This document shows, piece by piece, positions 36,932 to 45,069 of a stretch of 64,000 bases of DNA (position 1 is the first letter of the stretch; each line of letters begins with the position of its first letter). Both the position numbers and the translations under genes were made by a program. The stretch covers positions 1,364,001 through 1,428,000 of the forward strand of contig NZ_JAGQEE010000001.1 of NCBI RefSeq assembly GCF_018304945.1, written 5' to 3'. The notes under the pieces are model-generated. The model saw only the letters and a program-made list of their open reading frames with translations. It was not told the DNA's origin and made no database searches. The DNA is from Collimonas humicola (lineage in GTDB: Bacteria; Pseudomonadota; Gammaproteobacteria; Burkholderiales; Burkholderiaceae_D).

Positions 36932-37795
36932 CTAGCGCGGATCCACCATTGCGATCAAGTTGCCGACGCGACTTACCACCTGCTGACCGATCCTTGCCTC
37001 TCCACTGAGCACCACGCCGTTTGCCAATTGCCGCTCGATGCGTGCCTCGATCGTAAGCACCGCATCGAACGGGATGTCGCTGATCAGCTCGGCATCGCAA
37101 ATCGACCCCAGCACGATGTCCACGGCCTGGCTGCCGTCGCGCGACAAGAAATACAATGCGATGCCTGCCTGCCCGATCGATTCGAGCACCAGTCCATGCG
37201 GATAGCTGGACGGGAAGCCATCAAGAAACAGGGGCGAGGCGCGATTGACCACTTTGCGCGCGCGCAGCCAGTCCCCGGCTTGAAAATCCTCTATGACGTC
37301 GACCAGCAGGAATGGATAGCGGTGGGGCAGGATCTCTGTCAATGCGCGGTGACCGATGGTCCGCTCGCCTGGCGCCGCAGGCAGCGCCGGCGCCGTAACT
37401 TCGCTGGCGGGGCGCATTCCGGGCTTGCACAACAGGGTGGCCCTGGTCTTTACCGTCTCGCCGGCCCGGGCCTGCAGCGCGATTTCAAGCCCGTCCTGGC
37501 TGCTCTTTTTCACCGACGCCACCAGTTCGAGCACATCGCCGGGAACAACTGCGTCAAGGTATTGAATGCGCTTGATCGCGGCGACTGTCGCAGGGCCGCC
37601 GAACACTTTCCCGGCAACGGCCTCGGCCAGGCGGAGAAACTGCTCTGCAATCAAGACCCCGGGATAGATCGGGTTGTTCGGATAGTGGCCGAGGGCAAAG
37701 ATATCGCTACCACTGACGAACAGATGGGTTCGCATTTCGGAGTCTGCCGCAGTATTGTCGGCAGGCAGCGCGGCTGTTCTCATAATATCGTTCAT
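36932..37795 (-). CDS. Tandem hotdog (FabZ-FabZ-like) dehydratase
   Basis: 287 aa from ATG 37795 (GGTGA upstream), with two hotdog domains. Domain 1 (about residues 25-130) keeps the FabZ pair: His37 in ALGHYPNNP and Glu51 in GVLIAEQF. Domain 2 (about 150-287) keeps LPHRYPFLLVD and the Glu in GLVLESIGQ but has Gly193 where the catalytic His should be (LFLDGFPS). One domain is probably catalytic and the other structural or altered. It would make a carbon-carbon double bond by removing water. It starts 8 bp after the upstream DsrE-like gene. Confidence 0.86.
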   Translation of the reverse strand: MNDIMRTAALPADNTAADSEMRTHLFVSGSDIFALGHYPNNPIYPGVLIAEQFLRLAEAVAGKVFGGPATVAAIKRIQYLDAVVPGDVLELVASVKKSSQDGLEIALQARAGETVKTRATLLCKPGMRPASEVTAPALPAAPGERTIGHRALTEILPHRYPFLLVDVIEDFQAGDWLRARKVVNRASPLFLDGFPSSYPHGLVLESIGQAGIALYFLSRDGSQAVDIVLGSICDAELISDIPFDAVLTIEARIERQLANGVVLSGEARIGQQVVSRVGNLIAMVDPR

Positions 37796-37802
37796 AGTTG
37801 GT

Positions 37803-38231
37803 TCACCAGTACCAGACACAGTCATATTGTTGGATCAATCCGGGCATGTCGTCATCCTGCACCAGCCGTATTTGTTTCATCAGGTTCTCCGGCATCAGCT
37901 GGAGCCGTTCGCAGTCCGCTTGCCAGGCGTAGACCGGGACCCCGTCTTGCAGCAGATGCTGCAAGGTGGTCTCGTAATGAGAGATATCGTCGATCCGCAG
38001 ATCGCCTAGGGATAGCGCGACACGCTCTTGCCGGCACCGGCCGAACATCACGGCATCGCCTTTCAGCAGCAATCCGGTATTTGCGCCCATCCGGCGCATG
38101 ACCCGGCTCAGCCAGACGATATGGCCGTACTGTTCCTCCAGGCTCCCGCGGAAAGCCCGCTCCACGATGGCCAGCGAACTCTTTGAACGCCGCCTGGTGC
38201 GGGGAGCAATAGTGGCGGAAACCGCGCTCAT
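37803..38231 (-). CDS. DsrE-fold protein 3 of the cluster (Tus/DsrEF-like)
   Basis: 142 aa. C-terminal DsrE-type pattern HLLQDGVPVYAWQADCERLQL, which places Cys107 at the position of the persulfide-carrying cysteine in DsrE/TusD. A basic N-terminal tail (RTRRRSKSS) precedes the fold. ATGA overlap (38228-38231) joins it to the second DsrE-like gene. Three different DsrE-fold genes in a row recall TusBCD and DsrEFH heterohexamers, which pass sulfur atoms. The family call is moderate because similarity is low. Confidence 0.68.
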   Translation of the reverse strand: MSAVSATIAPRTRRRSKSSLAIVERAFRGSLEEQYGHIVWLSRVMRRMGANTGLLLKGDAVMFGRCRQERVALSLGDLRIDDISHYETTLQHLLQDGVPVYAWQADCERLQLMPENLMKQIRLVQDDDMPGLIQQYDCVWYW

Positions 38232-38722
38232 GATTTGACTCCCAGCACCAGCGACACATCAGCCTCGCTCAGGTAATGCTGGAAGGTAAAGGGAATCTTC
38301 ACCTTGGCTTCGGGTATCTGCTGCGTCGCCCCGCGCTCTTCCATGCAATAGCGGCACACCAGCCAGTCCAGCATCTGCCCTCCCCCGCCATAGCGGCGCA
38401 TCAGCCCCTGAATCAACTCAGCCGTGGTCGGGTTATGGGTCTGGTCTTCCGGGCCGGCAAAAGAATCGCGCGGACGGACCAGCGAACTCTGCGACAGTCC
38501 TGTCGCATAACCGCAATTCCATACCGTTACACGATGTCCTTTCGACAGCGCCGACTCAACCATGCGGAACAGCGAAGTCGTCGTCTCCGTTTGGAACGGC
38601 GTGCCCATCATGCCAAAAAACAGGCTGGGCTTGCCTCCCTCCGGCTGCGGCGTATCCTGGTCCTTCGATAAAGCCTGCCTTGATGCGGGAGGCCGAGCAA
38701 GGTGTTCATGTATTTCAGTCAT
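38228..38722 (-). CDS. DsrE-fold protein 2 of the cluster (TusD-like)
   Basis: 164 aa. Core GKPSLFFGMMGTPFQTETTT, ALSKGHRVTVWNCG and then LVCRYCMEERGA, which resembles the TusD segment around its active cysteine; Cys123 or Cys126 would be the sulfur carrier. The first 28 residues look disordered. ATG 38722 is chosen because AGGAG lies ten bases upstream; the in-frame TTG at 38731 is only one base from that site. Confidence 0.75.
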   Translation of the reverse strand: MTEIHEHLARPPASRQALSKDQDTPQPEGGKPSLFFGMMGTPFQTETTTSLFRMVESALSKGHRVTVWNCGYATGLSQSSLVRPRDSFAGPEDQTHNPTTAELIQGLMRRYGGGGQMLDWLVCRYCMEERGATQQIPEAKVKIPFTFQHYLSEADVSLVLGVKS

Positions 38723-38740
38723 CGCATCCAATCTCCTGTT

Positions 38741-39112
38741 TCAAGAATGCCAAATCGTCTTGACCGACGCGTTGAGCATCCTGCACATCAGTTCGTCGAT
38801 ACCTTGAACTTCTACGTGCTGCGCCATTTCGGCGTGCGGAATCCCGCGCAAATCCAGCGACAAATCGTCGCAGCTCAAACGCAGCCGCTCCCCGAATTCC
38901 TGCTTGCGCCGGCTCAGGGCAGCGGCATCGCGCTGCAGCCATAGCACGCCGTTCTGGATCAAGTGCAAATGCACCTCGGCGCCGCTGCGCAAAAGGCTGT
39001 CGACCAGGCCCAGGAAGTCGGCAACATCGCCGGACTCCCAGGGCGAACGGGTTTCCACCATGAGCAGGCGCGCCACGCCGGTCGGGGCGCCCTCTTCAGC
39101 CATCACAGTCAT
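38741..39112 (-). CDS. DsrE-fold protein 1 of the cluster (DsrE/TusB-like)
   Basis: 123 aa. VARLLMVETRSPWESGDVAD, LLRSGAEVHLHLIQNGVLWL and RLSCDDLSLDLRGI give a DsrE-like beta-alpha order, with Cys81 in the expected carrier position. AAGGAGAG lies six bases before ATG 39112. First of three DsrE-fold genes and 13 bp after the DsbA-like gene. Confidence 0.7.
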   Translation of the reverse strand: MTVMAEEGAPTGVARLLMVETRSPWESGDVADFLGLVDSLLRSGAEVHLHLIQNGVLWLQRDAAALSRRKQEFGERLRLSCDDLSLDLRGIPHAEMAQHVEVQGIDELMCRMLNASVKTIWHS

Positions 39113-39125
39113 TGATCTCTCCTTT

Positions 39126-39818
39126 TCAGCCACAACCGCCGGCGTGGTCAAACAAAGCTTGCACCGGACGTCCCAGCGGCGTTTCGTCCGGCGCCGCCGA
39201 CACTGCCGCGCCGGCCACCGCCGCGATGAAATCCGGCAATCTGTCAATGCCCCAAAATTTGTCGCGGCCGACATTGAACATGGGGACCCCGAATACGCCA
39301 TCGGCAATGCAGGCCCGCAGCGGCAAGAGACCTTGCTCGCGCAAGCCCGGATCGCGATGGGCATTGCTCAGCAATCCAGGATCGAGAGCCAGCTCCACAG
39401 CCGCCGCAGCGACAGTTTCGGGGTCGCAGATATCGGCCCCTTCCTGCCACCGCAAGCGGGTGATGACATCAATGAAGTCCCTGCCCTTTCCCGCTCTGTC
39501 CGCTGCCAGGTAGGCCAGATGAGGCACCTCCCACTGCGGATCGCGGTCGACCGGCCAACGCACCGGCAAACCACGTCGTTGGCTCAGGCGCCTGACATCG
39601 GACAAGATGTACAGATGCTTTTCACGGGACATCGCGCTGTACAGAAAGACTTCGCCTTTTTCTCCCAGCGCGTCCCGGTAAGCCGAGTCCGGCTCCCAGA
39701 ACGGCACCAGGCGTAGCCGTTGCAGCAACTTCGGGTACAAAGTCTTCAAGTCGTGCCAGGCCAGCCATGAATAAGGACTCCGCAACGAGAAGTAGAACGT
39801 CGGCACGGGGGTTTTCAT
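39126..39818 (-). CDS. DsbA-fold isomerase (2-hydroxychromene-2-carboxylate isomerase / GST-kappa-like)
   Basis: 230 aa. Starts TFYFSLRSPYSWLAWHDL, with SPYS in place of the CxxC of DsbA, and ends with GVFGVPMFNVGRDKFWGIDRL, the hallmark of the HCCA isomerase/GST-kappa family. Members use glutathione to isomerise cis/trans double bonds, which fits an enzyme that reshapes a conjugated chain. The actual substrate is inferred from context. ATGA overlap (39815-39818) with the thioesterase-like gene. Confidence 0.88.
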   Translation of the reverse strand: MKTPVPTFYFSLRSPYSWLAWHDLKTLYPKLLQRLRLVPFWEPDSAYRDALGEKGEVFLYSAMSREKHLYILSDVRRLSQRRGLPVRWPVDRDPQWEVPHLAYLAADRAGKGRDFIDVITRLRWQEGADICDPETVAAAAVELALDPGLLSNAHRDPGLREQGLLPLRACIADGVFGVPMFNVGRDKFWGIDRLPDFIAAVAGAAVSAAPDETPLGRPVQALFDHAGGCG

Positions 39819-40819
39819 GCGTTGCCGGCTTTCGTCTTTCCACTCAACGCCGCCACGACTTCCGCGTCAAACTGCACCAGCGACCAGTCGCGCCTGCTGT
39901 CGACCACTGCATAGCCGTGAGTGATGTGGCCGGTGGCGGTATGCACCAGTCCGCCATGCCGTTCCACATAACAATCCATGCGCGACTTGTAGGTAGTGTC
40001 CTTGAAGATATCTTCGACGGTAAACACTGTGTAGATGGTGTCCTCCATCATCGCCTCATCGAGGATCTGCAGATTGGCTGCGGGAACCACAGGTATCCAG
40101 CGCTTGTTCTCAAGCAAGGTGCGGATCGAAATGCCACGATCGGCGACAAACAGATCAAGCACCTCTTCCATCAGGCGCAGATAGCCGGAATGCTGCATGC
40201 GATCGTTGAAATGGCAGTAAAAGTACGGCACATGCCACTTCCACACGAAGGAATTGGTCTTGTCGGCGCCCAGCGCGGCAAGCACATCGGGGGCGACCAC
40301 GCCTGGGGATCGCGCCAGGTTCAGGCCGCTGATCGACTTGCGGTCTCCGCGCAGGATCCGCGTGTGCGTGTAGCGGTCGATGCGCGGATCGCGTTCAGCA
40401 GAGCCGGCGTGCGCCGTCACCACGCTGTCATCGAGGCGGAACAAAACATTCACCGTACCCGTCACAGCCTTCAGTTCCTTGTCGTCGCGGCGCACCATGA
40501 CCTCGATGTGCATGACCATCTCGGTATCGGTAGATTTGGTAACCGGTATGACATTGACGTGCACGCTGTCATCCATGTGCAGCGCATGCAGGACGCGGAC
40601 GTTGGAATTAACGATCTCAAGGCACAGTCCCGCTTCTTCATATAACTGCCGCGGCGCCAGGTCCTGCGTCCGGAAGTGTTCCAGCACAGCTTCCTCGACG
40701 ACATACATCACATGCTTGAAGCCGATCCAGGTACAGATATTCGATCCCTCGAAACGAGGCTTCAGCACGGCGGTAGTGCGATTCATCAGAATCGGTTCCA
40801 GGGATTGCGGTTTATTCAT
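39815..40819 (-). CDS. Double-hotdog acyl-thioesterase-like protein
   Basis: 334 aa. Two hotdog-type halves: the first includes ICTWIGFKHVMYVVEEAVLEHFR and DDSVHVNVIPVT, the second WHVPYFYCHFNDRMQHSGYLRLMEEVLDLF and YKSRMDCYVERHGGLVHTATGH, the 4HBT/FatA-like pattern with Asn/Asp and Glu candidates. It could release the chain from ACP or move it between carriers. AAAGGTAA precedes the ATG. A 110-bp gap separates it from the hydrolase gene upstream. Confidence 0.8.
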   Translation of the reverse strand: MNKPQSLEPILMNRTTAVLKPRFEGSNICTWIGFKHVMYVVEEAVLEHFRTQDLAPRQLYEEAGLCLEIVNSNVRVLHALHMDDSVHVNVIPVTKSTDTEMVMHIEVMVRRDDKELKAVTGTVNVLFRLDDSVVTAHAGSAERDPRIDRYTHTRILRGDRKSISGLNLARSPGVVAPDVLAALGADKTNSFVWKWHVPYFYCHFNDRMQHSGYLRLMEEVLDLFVADRGISIRTLLENKRWIPVVPAANLQILDEAMMEDTIYTVFTVEDIFKDTTYKSRMDCYVERHGGLVHTATGHITHGYAVVDSRRDWSLVQFDAEVVAALSGKTKAGNA

Positions 40820-40929
40820 TGCGTTACCTTTCAGAATGATTGCTTTAAAGTTGATGGATCACGAAAGCAGGAGGTTGGCGCGCGCCTTCCCTTCATTTCT
40901 CGCTTAAGCATGAGCGCCGAGGGAGCCGC

Positions 40930-41736
40930 TCATGGAAGTGCATGAAAATGGGCGCCAAGGAAACGGCCGATATAGCTGGCAAGCGTTGCATGGCGGCTGT
41001 CGAGCAGAAAATGGCCGGTCTGCGGCAATATTTCGGTACTGCACTGCGGCAACGCCGCAGCCAGGGCACGCAGGTCCGCCGGCGGCGCCGAGAAATCGTC
41101 GGCCCCGCTAATCAGCAATACGGGCTGCGTCAGCCGCTGCAAGTCCAGCGACGGCATGCGAGAAAACAACTGCCAGAATTCCATCCAGTTGTAGACTCCG
41201 AAGGTTTCGCAGCCGGTCTCAACCATGCGCGACATCAAATCACGATCGATGGTCCGGCCGCCAGAGCGTTGGCTGACGCTTTCCTCCACGAATAGAGGAA
41301 AATGGGCGACGTAACGCCGGAACAGATCCCAGTCGAATTCGGCGTGACGCCTCTTGTAAAACGGCGAAACAAGTATCGTCGCGCCGTGGCGCAAGCCGGC
41401 CGCGGCATCGCTCGCCAGATAACTCAACAGCGTGCTCGCGCCAAATGAATGCGCGACGAAGGCATCGGGTTGCAATTCGAACGCCTTCATTGCGGCGTCC
41501 ATCCATGACTCCGGCCGGCGCCGCATGCCCCAGTGACCGCCTTGCTGGCCATTCCACGGCATGTCCAGCACCACGTAACGGCAGTAAGACGGCAATTTGG
41601 CGATGACCGGAGCCCACACCATTGCGGGCTCCAGCAATCCGTGCAGCAGGACAACAAGCGGCGCATCATCGTCGGCGGCGCCGCTCCAGTGGGCCGACAG
41701 CGTATAACCGTCCAGGCGTACGGATTGGCTCGTCAC
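40930..41736 (-). CDS. Alpha/beta hydrolase of the cluster (GTG start)
   Basis: 268 aa. Oxyanion region LLHGLLEPAMVW, nucleophile elbow AHSFGAST (Ser in G/A-x-S-x-G), acid residue in SGADDFSAP and final His in TGHFLLDSR. It may act as an editing or releasing thioesterase or an esterase on the product. Starts at GTG 41736 with GGGAG upstream, and overlaps the stop of the ketosynthase-like gene by four bases (GTGA); the longer open frame to 41883 is only shadow sequence. Confidence 0.86.
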   Translation of the reverse strand: MTSQSVRLDGYTLSAHWSGAADDDAPLVVLLHGLLEPAMVWAPVIAKLPSYCRYVVLDMPWNGQQGGHWGMRRRPESWMDAAMKAFELQPDAFVAHSFGASTLLSYLASDAAAGLRHGATILVSPFYKRRHAEFDWDLFRRYVAHFPLFVEESVSQRSGGRTIDRDLMSRMVETGCETFGVYNWMEFWQLFSRMPSLDLQRLTQPVLLISGADDFSAPPADLRALAAALPQCSTEILPQTGHFLLDSRHATLASYIGRFLGAHFHALP

Positions 41737-42788
41737 AGCGCAGCTCCCTCGCCAGCCGCCGGCGGCGCCAGGACCACGACGGCGCCGGCGCGGCGGTCCG
41801 CCCAGACGCCGCCGGCCATGATGACAGCGCCATGCCCGCCGGTTTCCTTCGCTGTAGCCGTGACGCCGCCCTGTTGCTCGCAATAGTGCAGCAGCTGCAG
41901 CAACGCGGCCGATCCGTAACTGCGCAGCACGTGATCTCCCAGGTCGATCACGGTGTCGTCCGCAGCACCGAACCCTCGTTCGTACAGTGCCTTGGCGAAA
42001 GACGCGCCGGACAGGTATTTGATCTTGCGTTGATGTCGATCCAGCAAGTTGTAGATCGGATGCGCATCGGGCGCGTCAGCGTGCACATAGGCGTAGTCGG
42101 TCAGCAAGCCGTAGACGTTGGCGTGGCTGGCAAGTGTCTCCTCGGCGGCTTCCAGCACGACTGCGCAAGCACCTTCCAGTATCGGCGCTTCCTCCTCCAA
42201 GGCGGTGAGGCGCTGCTGCGCAAGCAGGCTGCGCAAGGCGACGCCATCGCTCTCCACCGCAACCACCAGCATGCGCTTTGCGCGTCCGTTGCGGATCGTA
42301 TTGGCCGCCAGGACCAATGCATCGAGCGCAGCTGACGAGCCCGAGCACACCATCAGGTTAATGGCCTGGAGACCGAAGCGAATGGCAATCGTCGACGCTA
42401 TGACGTTGCTCGAGGCATTGGGCAGGTCCATCGAGCTGGTAGCGTCAACATGTTCGCGCCTGATGGTGTCAGCCGCTCCGCACACCGTATCGAAGTTGCC
42501 GGTGTTGGAGGCGACGACGACGCCGAAGTCCGGGGCTTCCAGTTTTTCCGTTGTGTCATCGAGCCAGCCCGCGTGCTGCAACGCACTCTTGGCAGCACAC
42601 AACGCCAGCAGCGTTGCGCGCTCCTTGTAGCGCAGGCCCTTCTTGCCCAGCTTGTCCTCAGGCGCGAAAGGAATTGCACTTGCGACAGGCTGACACAACA
42701 CATCCGCCAGGTTGCGGGGATTGCCCAGCGACGGCAATTCCCAACCATAGCCCGTAATTGCCACAGGGGTACGAGTTGCATTACTCAA
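41733..42788 (-). CDS. Ketosynthase-like protein retaining only the active-site Cys
   Basis: 351 aa thiolase-fold protein. Cys148 is kept in LMVCSGSSAALDAL, but the HGTGT and GHT-type histidine motifs are absent: the C-terminal half reads DLGDHVLRSYGSAALLQLL where the second His would be. It is also about 50 residues shorter than its neighbours. It may be an acyl-transfer or regulatory partner rather than a condensing enzyme. It starts at TTG 42788 with GGAG eight bases upstream, overlapping the preceding stop (TTGA). Confidence 0.82.
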   Translation of the reverse strand: MSNATRTPVAITGYGWELPSLGNPRNLADVLCQPVASAIPFAPEDKLGKKGLRYKERATLLALCAAKSALQHAGWLDDTTEKLEAPDFGVVVASNTGNFDTVCGAADTIRREHVDATSSMDLPNASSNVIASTIAIRFGLQAINLMVCSGSSAALDALVLAANTIRNGRAKRMLVVAVESDGVALRSLLAQQRLTALEEEAPILEGACAVVLEAAEETLASHANVYGLLTDYAYVHADAPDAHPIYNLLDRHQRKIKYLSGASFAKALYERGFGAADDTVIDLGDHVLRSYGSAALLQLLHYCEQQGGVTATAKETGGHGAVIMAGGVWADRRAGAVVVLAPPAAGEGAAL

Positions 42789-43933
42789 TTCAGTTTCTCC
42801 ACGATTGCTACGGCATTGACGCCGCCGAATCCAAAGGCATTGATCTGGGCCAAACGTGCGGACGGAAGATCAAGCGCCCGGACGTTGACGATATTCATGT
42901 GAGCTGCTTCCTCCATGGGATGGAAAAAACCTGCGGTGGGCGGCAAGCGTCCTTGGCGCAAAGTTTCAATCGCCGCAACGACGCCGATCAGGCCCGACGC
43001 CCCCGATGTGTGGCCGGTCATGGACTTGATCGCCGACACGGGAATCGTGCATGCCGCGGCGCCCATGGCCTGGTGCAGGGCGATGGCCTCGGTCTTGTCA
43101 TTCAATGCCGTGCCCGTGCCATGCACCATAAGCAGGTCGAGATCCGACGCTTGAACAGCCGCGCGCCGGTAGGCGTCCTCGATCGCACGCACGATGCCGT
43201 CGGCGTTGGGCGCGGTCTCATGGTTAGCGTCGCAGCTGGTGCCGACGCCCGCCAGCAGGGCCAGCGGCTCGGCCTTCCGGTCGCGTACCCGATCTGGCGC
43301 TTCAAGCACCACGGCAGCAGCGCCGTCCCCCATCAGGACCCCTTTGCGGTCACGTTCAAACGGTTGCACCATGTCCGGGTGCAAGGGGTTGACCCGGTCC
43401 AGGAGGCCGAACATGCTCTCGGTGATGGTGTCGCAACCGGCGACTATCACACGGTCGTAGCTGCCCTCCTGGATGAAGTCCTCCGCCAGGGCCAGCGCAA
43501 AATTCGATGCCGAGCAGGCATTGCAGATTGTGATGACCGGCAGCGCATAACCGAGGATTTCATTCAAAGTGCGCTCAAAGTGCATCTGGTCCAGCGATAC
43601 CTGCTGTCCCTCGGTCCAGAACAGCTCGAGCGAACGCAGCTCGCGCAGTCCCGTGCCGACGACGACCACGCAGCGCGTATCGGCGGACGTCAGTTTTGCC
43701 TCCGCTGCAGCGGCAGCCACAGCTTTGGCCAGCAACTCGCTGGTGCGCAGCGTGCGGTCGCGGCCAGCCGGCCGGTCGGCGATTTCGTAAGCATGCTTTA
43801 CGTTGAACTTGTCGGCCGGGAAGGATTGCAACGCCTTGCGCCCCGACTCGCCGCGGCAAAGCGCGGCGAAGCTTGCCGCCTTGTCGTTGCCGACGCAGGT
43901 GATCATTGCGGAACCAGTGATGGCAAGTTTCAT
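42785..43933 (-). CDS. Beta-ketoacyl-ACP synthase (type II), complete active site
   Basis: 382 aa KAS I/II type. Cys140 in ICNACSAS, His271 in HGTGT, His308 in GHTSGASG, and a C-terminal GFGGVNA loop form the full Cys-His-His triad. It elongates ACP-bound chains by decarboxylative Claisen condensation. ATGA overlap (43930-43933) with the chain-length-factor-like gene; GGGGAGG lies upstream. It could pair with that protein as a KS/CLF heterodimer. Confidence 0.93.
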   Translation of the reverse strand: MKLAITGSAMITCVGNDKAASFAALCRGESGRKALQSFPADKFNVKHAYEIADRPAGRDRTLRTSELLAKAVAAAAAEAKLTSADTRCVVVVGTGLRELRSLELFWTEGQQVSLDQMHFERTLNEILGYALPVITICNACSASNFALALAEDFIQEGSYDRVIVAGCDTITESMFGLLDRVNPLHPDMVQPFERDRKGVLMGDGAAAVVLEAPDRVRDRKAEPLALLAGVGTSCDANHETAPNADGIVRAIEDAYRRAAVQASDLDLLMVHGTGTALNDKTEAIALHQAMGAAACTIPVSAIKSMTGHTSGASGLIGVVAAIETLRQGRLPPTAGFFHPMEEAAHMNIVNVRALDLPSARLAQINAFGFGGVNAVAIVEKLN

Positions 43934-45057
43934 GATGCCTCCCCGGAAACGCGCACGACGAGGCAGCCTACGTGACCATCTTTGCTGGTCGTCAGCAAGA
44001 GGCCGTAGCGCGGACCTTGCTCCTTCGACTGGCCAAGGCGGGCAAGCAGCCAGCCGAGATTGAGGGCGAAAGTGGCGCTGTAGGTATCGCCGAACTGCTC
44101 GAGCAGCTCGCTTCCATGGACCGGCATATCGCTGCCGAACATGCGCGCCACCGCCTGACGCTCCAGCTCGTCATTGCCGATGTCCGCCGCGCCGCACAGG
44201 ATGCAGCGTTCGATTTGCTCCGGCCCGATGCCGGCCTGGTCGAGCGCTTCGGCCAGGCATTGCCGCACACCGTCCGGCGCAGCAGCAGGATCCGTCCGTA
44301 AATCCTGGAAATAACGTCCGTATTGCAGAGCCAGAATCTCCGCAACCGCCGGTCCGGCTCCGACCACTACATCGGCGGAGCGCGAAAGCGCGAACATGCC
44401 GCACCCTTCTCCCAGCGGCGCCGGGCGCCTGCGCTCATGGTGTATCAGTTGACGATATGCCCACGCGGTTTGCGGACACAGTTCCTCCACGCTGCCGGTG
44501 AACAACAGATCGGCATAGCGGCGGCGCAGCATCTGCAATGCATATTTGAAAGCCAGCAATCCTGACAGACGTCCGCCGGAAATGGTGGCATTGACCGAGC
44601 GAGCCTTGAACCAGATGCCGCATTGCCCAGCCGCACAGTTCATCACGGTATTGGGGAACAGCGCAGGATTGACCAGGAAAGGCCTTTCCTGCACCAGCGA
44701 ATCGCGCGTGAAGTCGCTAGTGCTGCGGATACTGCCGGTGCTGGTGCCGACGACGAAGCCGACACGCTCCGACGGAATGAATTGCTGATAGGCGATTTTG
44801 TCATGCAACAGCTTGGATGTGGACACGGCCAGGGCGGTGGTCCGATCCATCGTGCGGATGCCTTTGGCGCCCAATATGCCAGCCACATCAAAATCCGCGG
44901 TGCGATAGTGGATATCTCCCGGAAAATGTTCTCGGTCCACATGCATGGGTGGCGCAGCAACGGCGGCGGATAGCTGCGGCGCGGACAAAGCCCCCGCGCC
45001 GATGCCCAACGGCGATATTGCCTCCCAACCGGTTACGGCGATTCCTAACGATGCCAT
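43930..45057 (-). CDS. Chain-length-factor-like protein (catalytically inactive ketosynthase homologue)
   Basis: 375 aa. The ketosynthase fold is recognisable (GIAVTGWEAISPLGIG, GFVVGTSTGSIRS) but the nucleophile Cys is replaced by Ser160 (VNATISGGRLSG). The HGTGT box is replaced by CGAADIGND, and the second His by Asp (QFGDTYSATF). This matches the role of CLF subunits, which pair with an active ketosynthase and set chain length. A strong GAGGAGG lies before the ATG. It sits between two complete ketosynthase genes, so the true partner is ambiguous. Confidence 0.87.
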   Translation of the reverse strand: MASLGIAVTGWEAISPLGIGAGALSAPQLSAAVAAPPMHVDREHFPGDIHYRTADFDVAGILGAKGIRTMDRTTALAVSTSKLLHDKIAYQQFIPSERVGFVVGTSTGSIRSTSDFTRDSLVQERPFLVNPALFPNTVMNCAAGQCGIWFKARSVNATISGGRLSGLLAFKYALQMLRRRYADLLFTGSVEELCPQTAWAYRQLIHHERRRPAPLGEGCGMFALSRSADVVVGAGPAVAEILALQYGRYFQDLRTDPAAAPDGVRQCLAEALDQAGIGPEQIERCILCGAADIGNDELERQAVARMFGSDMPVHGSELLEQFGDTYSATFALNLGWLLARLGQSKEQGPRYGLLLTTSKDGHVGCLVVRVSGEAS

Positions 45058-45069
45058 GATGTCCTCCTC

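Noticed and set aside
42758-43975. 405-codon plus-strand frame opposite a ketosynthase
   Set aside because: Mirror frame of a gene whose full Cys-His-His active site is clear on the minus strand.
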